Source of the DNA: CBFGRU01 sp965651255
GTDB lineage: Bacteria > Planctomycetota > Phycisphaerae > Phycisphaerales > SM1A02
Direction: 5' to 3'
DNA: 7,129 bases
NCBI GenBank assembly: GCA_965651255.1
Contig: CBFGRU010000163.1
Location: 1-7,129, forward strand
Part shown: positions 1-5,554 of the stretch, piece by piece
Layout of the letters: each line of letters starts with the position of its first letter
How positions within the stretch are numbered: the first letter of the stretch is position 1
Translations under genes and position numbers: made by a program
The notes under the pieces: model-generated
What the model saw: the letters and a program-made list of their open reading frames with translations, nothing else
Told to the model about the DNA's origin: nothing
Databases searched by the model: none

Positions 1-547
1 CGCCGGTGCCGCCACCGTCGAGTTCCTCATGGACAAGCACGGCGACTTCTACATGCTGGAAGTCAACACGCGCGTCCAGGTGGAGCATCCGGTGACGGAG
101 ATGATCACCGGCATCGACATCGTGAAAGAGCAGATTCGCGTGGCCTCCGGCGAGCGCCTGTCCGTCACACAGGATGATGTGCGCATCAACGGCCATGCGA
201 TTGAGTGTCGAATCAATGCGGAGGATCCTGACCGCAATTTCGCGCCGCAGCCCGGGTTGGTGGAGACGTTCAACCCGCCCGGCGGTTTTGGCGTCCGGCT
301 GGATACGCATGTCCATGCGGGGTACCGAATTCCGCCGAACTATGACTCGATGATCGGCAAGCTCATCGTCCACGCGCCGACCCGCGATGAAGCGATAACG
401 CGAATGCGACGGGCGCTGCGCGAGTTTGAGATCGGCCCGATTCGCACGACGATTCCGCTGCATCTGAGACTGCTCGACAATCGGCAGTTCATTGATGTTG
501 ACATGGATGTCAACTACGTTGAACGTTTCCTGAAATCCAGCCGTTGA
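1..547 (+). CDS. accC: Biotin carboxylase subunit of acetyl-CoA carboxylase, C-terminal part (5' truncated by window edge)
   Basis: This is the C-terminal ~181 residues of biotin carboxylase; the reading frame is open from base 2 and ends with TGA at 545-547. The enzyme uses ATP and bicarbonate to carboxylate biotin carried on AccB, the first half-reaction of malonyl-CoA formation for fatty acid synthesis, in the cytosol. The sequence shows the family's signature EVNTRVQVEHPVTE, which carries the catalytic Glu, Asn and Arg of the ATP-grasp active site. It is followed by the C-terminal biotin-carboxylase domain motifs GHAIECRINAEDP, PGGFGVRLDTH and YDSMIGKLI. The protein stops about 30 residues after the conserved RTTIPLH segment, with no transcarboxylase or biotinyl domain, so it is a standalone subunit rather than a fused pyruvate or acyl-CoA carboxylase. 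A standalone subunit of another acyl-CoA carboxylase is the main alternative. The N-terminal and central ATP-grasp parts lie outside the window. No gene follows in the same direction; the next gene is convergent. Confidence 0.95.
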   Translation, partial: AGAATVEFLMDKHGDFYMLEVNTRVQVEHPVTEMITGIDIVKEQIRVASGERLSVTQDDVRINGHAIECRINAEDPDRNFAPQPGLVETFNPPGGFGVRLDTHVHAGYRIPPNYDSMIGKLIVHAPTRDEAITRMRRALREFEIGPIRTTIPLHLRLLDNRQFIDVDMDVNYVERFLKSSR

Positions 548-592
548 CGGTCATCGGGAAAGTTCATCCCCGGATGCAAAGGACAGAATGAA

Positions 593-622
593 AACAGGCC
601 GGACGTTGTCGTCCGGCCTGTT
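593..622 (-). terminator. Strong hairpin terminator between convergent accC and the pilT operon
   Basis: Bases 593-605 (AACAGGCCGGACG) pair perfectly with 610-622 (CGTCCGGCCTGTT), giving a 13-bp GC-rich stem with the 4-base loop TTGT. On the minus strand the stem ends in TTTT (594-591) followed by CATTC, a short U-tract of the intrinsic-terminator type. The hairpin sits 27 bases beyond the stop codon of the CvpA-like gene, so it most likely ends the minus-strand operon. On the plus strand the stem is followed by CGCCAATG with no real U-tract, so termination of accC here would be weaker. Position and symmetry still suit a shared convergent terminator. Confidence 0.8.
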
Positions 623-648
623 CGCCAATGTGCAGGGGTTGCTTTCGG

Positions 649-2292
649 TCAGGGGTTCACGACGATGTTGCACCGCGCCACCGTCAGCTCATTCAGGCGG
701 AAGCTTGTGAGCGTGACCCCTTCGGTCACTTCGTAGAGCAGCCACATCTTGTTGGCGTTGCTCGTCGGCAGTCGGGGCAGGTCCGCCACCGAGGTGATCG
801 GGCTGCCCGGCTGAAGGTTGATATGCACTTCACGTTCGACGGAGAGGTCGAGAATGTACCCCTTCGGGAAGTAGCGCCGACCGAGCGAATCGATCAACAC
901 GGGCGCTGCGCCCTCTTCGCCGCCCGCGCGGTTCAGAAGGACTTCATCGAAGATGCTGCACGTTGAATCCCGACTGACGTTGACCTTGATCACCTTCGCG
1001 CCGGGCGATGAGTAGATGCCGACGATGCGGGTGTCGCGGTTACCGCGTTCCGCGCCCTTAACGAAGGCCTGGAACCCGTTGGTCAGGAACCGTTCTTCGT
1101 TTGCTTCGATGCTGCGAAGGGAGTTGATCGAGACGGCGAGTGGGAAAATCGTGTTGCTGATCTCGATATCCGTTCCGCGCACCATCGGGGCGGTCGGGTC
1201 GTCTTCCAGCGGTTCAAAGGTCTGATTGAATCCGCTCATCCGAAGGCCCGCGAGCGCGGTTGATTCCAGATCTTCCACCGCGGGCAGTCGGAACCGAAGA
1301 CCCTTCACCTGCACGTACTGCGGGGTCGAGCCGCGTTCGATGAACCCGTAGCCCTGGCCGACCGGGAACTCGAAGTACACGGTCGATTCCTGCTGACCGG
1401 GAATGCTGGTGGCATAGTGGCTGGGGTCATCGAAGAGGTAGGTATTCCACCGTTCGCCCTGCACCTGTTGTGTCCAGCGGTCGGGGTGACCGACGGAAAC
1501 TGGATCCGATGTGCGACCATTCCGATACGCGAGCAGCCGAACCTGCGACTTGCTGATGATCAACTGATCCGCGCGATCGAACGCGCTGACAAGAAACTTG
1601 ACGCCGACGACGACGCGCTCATCGGTCCGCCACACACCGACGATGTTGACCGATTCAGGCGGCAGGGTGATGCGTGACTGTCCATCTTTGAACGTATCCC
1701 GCACGAGGTGCCAGGAGTGCTTGTCCAGGTCGGGGAAGTACTGCTTCAACGGTTCGCGGAACCCGGTGGGATACATTGATCCTGCGCTGAGGAACTCAAA
1801 GAACTGCGTGGTCCAGGTATGGACGGGTACCCAGAGTTGCACATCGTTGTCAACGCTCGCGCGCAAGTCGGTGCTGCGGGTGGTGCCGGTGAAGCCCATG
1901 ATGACCGAGTGCGATTGCAGCATGCCCAGCCCGAGGAGCGTCATGCCGACCGAAAGCACCGCAGAACCGAACCCGAAGACCCCGCCGAAGAGCAGGTTCA
2001 CGTTGTTCGGCATATCAACGTTGTTGGGCACGAGCTTGTCGAAGGCGACACGGAGGCCAACCAGACTCAACGCAAAGATGGCGATGAATGATGAGCCCCA
2101 CGCGTAGTTGTCAAACCACGAGTTCTTGAGCAGGGCGCCGACAACCAGCGGTTCCCAGAAGGCAAAGGTGATCACACCTGCCATCACGACGCAGAGGAAG
2201 TGGAGCAGTGCACTGAACAACCCCTGGTTGGCCCACCAGTAGGTAATCAGGGCGACGGCGCCAATGACGATGACCTGAAAGACTGTTTCCAT
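649..2292 (-). CDS. CvpA-like membrane protein with a large C-terminal, probably extracytoplasmic, beta-rich domain
   Basis: This 547-residue protein is not a recognised named gene. Residues 1-125 contain four hydrophobic helices (about 4-20, 27-47, 66-85 and 99-125). The pattern recalls the CvpA/colicin V production family: a short first helix, a 'NQGLFSALLHFL' turn, and a glycine-rich last helix with FGGVFGFGSAVLSVG. CvpA proteins are usually about 160-200 residues, so the remaining ~400 residues are an extra domain. That part is rich in beta-type alternation and looks like two similar Ig-like units (about 212-338 and 423-545), each ending in a [VL]xFE/LYE...FRL pattern. The resemblance to DUF4352-type domains is my inference. 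The start is supported by AGGAAG seven bases upstream of the ATG. It is the last gene of a putative three-gene operon, 50 bases after the GspE/PilB-like gene and just before the 593-622 hairpin. Its role is unknown; membrane anchoring or assembly of a complex with the two upstream ATPase-family proteins is plausible. Confidence 0.75.
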   Translation of the reverse strand: METVFQVIVIGAVALITYWWANQGLFSALLHFLCVVMAGVITFAFWEPLVVGALLKNSWFDNYAWGSSFIAIFALSLVGLRVAFDKLVPNNVDMPNNVNLLFGGVFGFGSAVLSVGMTLLGLGMLQSHSVIMGFTGTTRSTDLRASVDNDVQLWVPVHTWTTQFFEFLSAGSMYPTGFREPLKQYFPDLDKHSWHLVRDTFKDGQSRITLPPESVNIVGVWRTDERVVVGVKFLVSAFDRADQLIISKSQVRLLAYRNGRTSDPVSVGHPDRWTQQVQGERWNTYLFDDPSHYATSIPGQQESTVYFEFPVGQGYGFIERGSTPQYVQVKGLRFRLPAVEDLESTALAGLRMSGFNQTFEPLEDDPTAPMVRGTDIEISNTIFPLAVSINSLRSIEANEERFLTNGFQAFVKGAERGNRDTRIVGIYSSPGAKVIKVNVSRDSTCSIFDEVLLNRAGGEEGAAPVLIDSLGRRYFPKGYILDLSVEREVHINLQPGSPITSVADLPRLPTSNANKMWLLYEVTEGVTLTSFRLNELTVARCNIVVNP

Positions 2293-2299
2293 GAGAACG

Positions 2300-2305
2300 C
2301 TTCCT
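2300..2305 (-). promoter_or_regulatory. Shine-Dalgarno of the CvpA-like gene
   Basis: On the minus strand AGGAAG lies seven bases before the ATG at 2292-2290. This is good spacing and fixes that start; translation of this gene therefore need not depend on coupling to the gene 50 bases upstream. Confidence 0.65.
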
Positions 2306-2342
2306 GTCTGGGAATGCGTGGGGTGGTGATGCGAGCGATGCG

Positions 2343-4019
2343 TCAGGACGGGGTCGATGCCGTCGGTTGCGGACGAGGCGGTGAAGACTTGGCCTGCTGC
2401 GTCGTGACGCGCACGACTTCTTCGAGCGAGGTCACGCCTTCCACCACGCGCTTGAGAGCGGCCTGCTGCATGAACAGCATGCCCTTGCCGCGACAGTGCA
2501 TGTACGCGCCCTGAAGATCGTTGTTCATCAGCAGCTTGCGGGCCTGATCATCGAGCACCATCACTTCGAGGATGCCGGTCTGACCGAAGTATCCGCTCCC
2601 CTGGCAGACGGAGCAGTTCTCGATCTTGTTCTTGACCTGCACCTTTCCGCTGGCTTTGTACAACTGCTGAACGTTGGCGGGAAGGCCCAGCTTCTTGAGC
2701 TGTTCCGGACTGGGCCGGTACGCCTGTCGACAGTTCGGGCAGAGCGCGCGAACCAGACGAGCGTTCACCACCGCGCGGAGCGGTTTGATCGCCTGCTTCA
2801 GGTCCCCGACGCGCTTGACCCAGTCAACGATCTGCTCCTGCACGGAGCCAAGACGCTGCTCGACATAGATCAACGGTCCCTCGATGCCGGGGCCGGCCGC
2901 CACTTGCGCGGTTCGCCCTTCTTCGATGTCGCTGATCAGAACCACATCGGGGTCGCGGCGAAGAATCGACTGAAGATGCGTGGCGAAATCGCTCTCGCCG
3001 TTGGCGGGATCGAACACCACATGGTCCACGCCGTCGAGCTTGATCATCTGCTCGCGTTCAAAGACCTTGACGTTGGTGGTGTAGGAATCGTGCCGACCGG
3101 TGAAGGAATACCCCATTGTGGTCAGGCCATGCCCTGATGGCGCGCCGAGCAGAATCACCCCGTGGCGATTCTCCGAGGTATCGAACTGCTTGAGCGCCTC
3201 GATCTGCTGCGGCAGGAGGCCGATTGAATCGAAGGGGCGCGTGAGCTGATCCGCCCGATCGAAATCAACCCGCAGTTCCTGACCGCTGGAGCTTCCTTGG
3301 GTTGTGATCGTAACGGTCTTCTGACCGCTCGGTCCGGTCATCTTGCAGGTACCCACCTGGCGACGGCGGCGATTCTGAACATCAAGGCCGGCGATGTCTT
3401 TCAGGTAGTCAATGAGTTGATTTGCGCCGTCAGCGGGGAGCGGGTCGCGGCGGTAGCGCACGCCGTCGATGGTCTGAGCGACGACGTACCCATTCTGCGA
3501 AGGCGCCATCTCGACGCGCGTCGCCCGCGATGCGGTCGCCGGGCCCAGCAGATCTTCCGCAAGCAGATGAACGCCGAAGAGCGCGTGCTCCTTGGTCGGT
3601 ACATCGCGCGGGTTTCCCTTGAAGTCGATGAAGGTAATGGCTGCATGCCGGGTGGCGGCAGCGCGCTTGCGCGCTTCGAGCTTCTGGGTAAGCGATTCGC
3701 TGGAGAGATAGAACTTCTCTTCGTCGGGGACGTTCTTGTTGCGAATCTGCCAGTAAATGAGGATGGGCGTCCAGAGGACGATGATGCCTGCGAAGATGCC
3801 GATCCAGAAGATCGGGATCAGCAGCATCACCGCCAACGCGACGGCACCCGAGGCCAGGTGGATGCCATTCCACATTCGCCGGTTCAGATGGAAGTACAGG
3901 GCGTCCTTGTCGAGCTTGCTGGAAATCAGCCACGCCCATGGCAGGAACACAAGTCCCATGAGCAGCCAGTTGAACGGGCTGGTCATGATGGCCCAATCGG
4001 CATTCGCAAGCAGATGCAT
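2343..4019 (-). CDS. Membrane-anchored GspE/PilB-like protein with degenerate ATPase motifs (probable pseudo-ATPase)
   Basis: This 558-residue protein belongs to the type II secretion/type IV pilus ATPase superfamily but is unusual. Residues about 16-32, 55-72 and 74-90 are predicted membrane helices, whereas PilB and GspE are normally cytosolic. Residues ~165-260 match the N2-type domain (IDGVRYRRDP, then LKDIAGLDVQNRRRRQVG, equivalent to the family's IKxMAxLDIAERRxPQDG). The P-loop site at 292-301 reads GAPSGHGLTT, where the family has GPTGSGKTTT; residue 299 is Leu (CTG, bases 3125-3123) in place of the Walker lysine. The Asp box is EREQM (321-325) rather than EDPVE. ILRRDPDVV (352-360) is kept, but the following GEIRD is SDIEE (363-367). 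The His box is absent (IYVEQRLG at 384-391). The zinc site is intact: CPNC (427-430) and CSVC (469-472). The tail is Pro/Ser-rich. The frame is clean over the whole length, so this is not a decayed gene. It lies 25 bases after pilT. I infer a structural or regulatory, non-hydrolysing subunit. Confidence 0.85.
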   Translation of the reverse strand: MHLLANADWAIMTSPFNWLLMGLVFLPWAWLISSKLDKDALYFHLNRRMWNGIHLASGAVALAVMLLIPIFWIGIFAGIIVLWTPILIYWQIRNKNVPDEEKFYLSSESLTQKLEARKRAAATRHAAITFIDFKGNPRDVPTKEHALFGVHLLAEDLLGPATASRATRVEMAPSQNGYVVAQTIDGVRYRRDPLPADGANQLIDYLKDIAGLDVQNRRRRQVGTCKMTGPSGQKTVTITTQGSSSGQELRVDFDRADQLTRPFDSIGLLPQQIEALKQFDTSENRHGVILLGAPSGHGLTTMGYSFTGRHDSYTTNVKVFEREQMIKLDGVDHVVFDPANGESDFATHLQSILRRDPDVVLISDIEEGRTAQVAAGPGIEGPLIYVEQRLGSVQEQIVDWVKRVGDLKQAIKPLRAVVNARLVRALCPNCRQAYRPSPEQLKKLGLPANVQQLYKASGKVQVKNKIENCSVCQGSGYFGQTGILEVMVLDDQARKLLMNNDLQGAYMHCRGKGMLFMQQAALKRVVEGVTSLEEVVRVTTQQAKSSPPRPQPTASTPS

Positions 4020-4031
4020 GGTGTCGGTGGG

Positions 4032-4037
4032 TCCTCT
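4032..4037 (-). promoter_or_regulatory. Distant Shine-Dalgarno for the GspE/PilB-like gene
   Basis: AGAGGA on the minus strand lies 12 bases before the ATG at 4019-4017, longer than ideal. It sits inside the 25-base gap after the pilT stop codon. The next in-frame ATG (codon 12, at 3986) has no purine-rich sequence before it, so the 4019 start is preferred. The poor spacing may mean that translation is helped by ribosomes finishing pilT. Confidence 0.45.
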
Positions 4038-4044
4038 GAATGGG

Positions 4045-5184
4045 TCAGGAGGTCATGATGCCCTTCAGGCGCATCTTGAGTTCTTCGGGCTTCGGAGTCG
4101 CCGTCAAAGCGACACGGTGGTGAATGTATTCCTTCTCAACCAGCTCCACAAGCGAGCTGACGAAGTCAATCATTCCTTCTTCGCGACTTTGCTTGATGAC
4201 TTCGAGAAGCTCGCCCTCACGTGCTTCGAGAATGTACTTCTCGACGATCGGGGTGTTGAGCAGAATCTCGAGGGCGGGAATACGCGGAATCTCCGGCTTC
4301 AGCGTGGGCAGAAGCTTCTGGTAGATGATCGCCCGCAGGTTGTAGGCGAGCAGCTTGCGGATCTGGTCGCGCTCTTCCGGCGGGAAGAGGTCGTAGATAC
4401 GACCGAACGTCTGCCACGCCGACGAGGCGTGAATCGTTCCGAAGACGAGGTGGCCGGTTTCCGCAGCACGAATCGCCGCTTCAAACGTTTCGTAGTCGCG
4501 CATTTCGCCGACCAGCACGACGTCGGGGTTTTCACGCACGAGGGCGCGCAGCGCTTCGTTGAAGTTCACGCAGTCGATGCCGACTTCGCGCTGGTGCACG
4601 ATCGCCTTGTCATCCTTGAAGATGTACTCGATCGGATCTTCAATCGTGACGATGTGCACGCGCTTGCGCTCGTTCACATACTGCAGCATGGACGCGATGG
4701 AAGTGGACTTTCCCGAACCGGTGACGCCGGAGAAAAGCACCAGACCCGAGGCGCTCAATGCCACCTGGCCGAGAATCTCCGGGACGTGCAGATCGGAGAA
4801 CCGCTTGATGTTGGAGGTAATCAGGCGGGCCGCGATCGATGGCTTGCCGCGGGCCATGAACAGGTTCACACGGAAGCGGTTGTCATCGTCGAACTCATAC
4901 GCGAGGTCGATCGAGCCGTGCCGGTGAAAATGGCTGTACTGCCGTTCGTCGAGCGTGTCCTTGGCAATCTGGAACATGAGGTCCAGACTGGTTGCCTCGG
5001 TCTGCAGGGCCTTCAGTTCGTTGCGAAGTCGAACCCGCGGAATGTGTTCACTCTTGATGAAGATATCCGATGCGCCATATCGAATGGCTGCTTCAAGATA
5101 CTTCCGCAGGGCGGTGGTTCCTTCGCCCTTGGTGGTGCCACGATCGTGGTGCACCGGGTCAGCCATCAGCTGTTCTAACGCCAT
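4045..5184 (-). CDS. pilT: PilT/PilU-family twitching motility (type IV pilus) motor ATPase
   Basis: This 379-residue protein is a hexameric motor ATPase of the PilT/PilU family, which powers retraction of type IV pili from the cytoplasmic face of the inner membrane. All key boxes are present: an N-terminal ASDIFI segment (38-43), the N2 sequence RFRVNLFMARG (103-113), Walker A GVTGSGKST (153-161), Asp box TIEDPIEY (180-187), QREVG (198-202), Walker B NPDVVLVGEMRD (219-230) and His box TGHLVFGTIHA (243-253). No CxxC zinc site is present, which separates it from PilB/GspE. The PilT C-terminal AIRNLIRE motif is replaced by IVEKYILEARE (313-323). The C-terminal region (LLEVIKQSREEGM, then PEELKMRL) looks more like PilU, so the PilT versus PilU assignment is open. 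The start is supported by AGGAG ten bases upstream; the alternative ATG at codon 7 has no ribosome binding site. It is first in a likely operon with the degenerate ATPase and the CvpA-like gene, and is divergent from guaB. Confidence 0.92.
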   Translation of the reverse strand: MALEQLMADPVHHDRGTTKGEGTTALRKYLEAAIRYGASDIFIKSEHIPRVRLRNELKALQTEATSLDLMFQIAKDTLDERQYSHFHRHGSIDLAYEFDDDNRFRVNLFMARGKPSIAARLITSNIKRFSDLHVPEILGQVALSASGLVLFSGVTGSGKSTSIASMLQYVNERKRVHIVTIEDPIEYIFKDDKAIVHQREVGIDCVNFNEALRALVRENPDVVLVGEMRDYETFEAAIRAAETGHLVFGTIHASSAWQTFGRIYDLFPPEERDQIRKLLAYNLRAIIYQKLLPTLKPEIPRIPALEILLNTPIVEKYILEAREGELLEVIKQSREEGMIDFVSSLVELVEKEYIHHRVALTATPKPEELKMRLKGIMTS

Positions 5185-5194
5185 CTTCGCGAAT

Positions 5195-5199
5195 CTCCT
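5195..5199 (-). promoter_or_regulatory. Shine-Dalgarno of pilT
   Basis: AGGAG on the minus strand lies ten bases before the ATG at 5184-5182. It decides in favour of the first ATG over the in-frame ATG six codons further on, which has no such sequence. Confidence 0.6.
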
Positions 5200-5519
5200 G
5201 GAGGCAACTGGTTCAGCCGCACGGCGGTATCAACCATGCGTTCCGCAGCGGGCGGTAAGGCAATCACGGGAAAGAATGGATCGGTACGTTTCCAAGTGGG
5301 ACGATTCGTCCGCTCGCAAGGGGCGGTTCCTTCCTGCTGTTCCCAACACCGACCCGCCCACAGGCGATTCGATCGCCGCGGGATGGCCGATGATCGGCTA
5401 CGGACGCGTCCCCACACTGCCGTCGCCCGACCTTCGGACAGACCGGCCAGTGTAGCAGAAGTTCCCACGGCGCGAAGGGGAATCTTTCGGCGGAAACACC
5501 CTCCCCGCAGCGATTCACG
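5200..5519. other. Intergenic spacer between divergent pilT and guaB, no gene seen
   Basis: This stretch of about 320 bases holds no credible gene. The open frames crossing it on both strands give Arg/Pro/Ser-rich translations without recognisable motifs and overlap the flanking genes. The pilT operon promoter should lie here, reading on the minus strand. I looked for sigma-70 and sigma-54 type boxes and found no convincing pair. Two adjacent palindromes at 5363-5398 are the only structured element I can point to. Confidence 0.6.
5363..5398. repeat. Pair of adjacent CGAT-type palindromes, possible operator
   Basis: GGCGAT-TCG-ATCGCC (5363-5377) and GCCGAT-G-ATCGGC (5386-5398) are two perfect inverted repeats with six-base arms. 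Their centres are 22 bases apart, about two helical turns. They lie mid-way in the divergent pilT/guaB spacer, upstream of both genes. A binding site for a dimeric regulator is possible. Palindromes of this size also arise by chance in GC-rich DNA, so support is weak. Confidence 0.25.
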
Positions 5520-5548
5520 TTGACAGACCACCTTACACCCGCGATCAT
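5520..5548 (+). promoter_or_regulatory. Sigma-70 type promoter of guaB, apparently giving a leaderless transcript
   Basis: A perfect -35 box TTGACA (5520-5525) is followed after exactly 17 bases by GATCAT (5543-5548), which matches TATAAT at four of six positions. Transcription starting the usual six to eight bases after the -10 box would begin at about 5555, the A of the guaB ATG. The sequence just before the ATG (CATTGTCCG) has no Shine-Dalgarno, which agrees with a leaderless message. The -10 box is weak at its first base, so this is a prediction. Confidence 0.6.
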
Positions 5549-5554
5549 TGTCCG

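Noticed and set aside
588..710. 40-codon frame on the plus strand after accC, preceded by AAAGGA
   Set aside because: It runs straight through the 593-622 hairpin and into the end of the convergent CvpA-like gene, and its translation has no recognisable feature. The purine run before its ATG is likely chance.
2343..4019. Treating the degenerate ATPase gene as a pseudogene
   Set aside because: The frame is continuous for 558 codons with a plausible start and stop. The zinc-site cysteines and N2-like segment are preserved, and it is embedded in a tight operon. Specific loss of catalytic residues fits an inactive but functional protein better than decay.
3757..5178. Long plus-strand open frame (473 codons) opposite pilT and the GspE/PilB-like gene
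   Set aside because: It is the antisense shadow of two genes with clear family motifs on the minus strand. GC-rich codon usage keeps the opposite frame open, and its translation shows no domain pattern.
5205..5233. TTGATA (minus strand, 5233-5228) as a -35 box for pilT
   Set aside because: The sequence 17 bases further on is CAGTTG, which does not resemble a -10 box, and shifting the spacer by one or two bases does not help.
5175..5548. Several open frames of 94-118 codons across the pilT/guaB spacer on both strands
   Set aside because: The translations are Arg/Pro/Ser-rich and lack motifs. They overlap each other, the pilT start or the guaB promoter, and show no ribosome binding sites.
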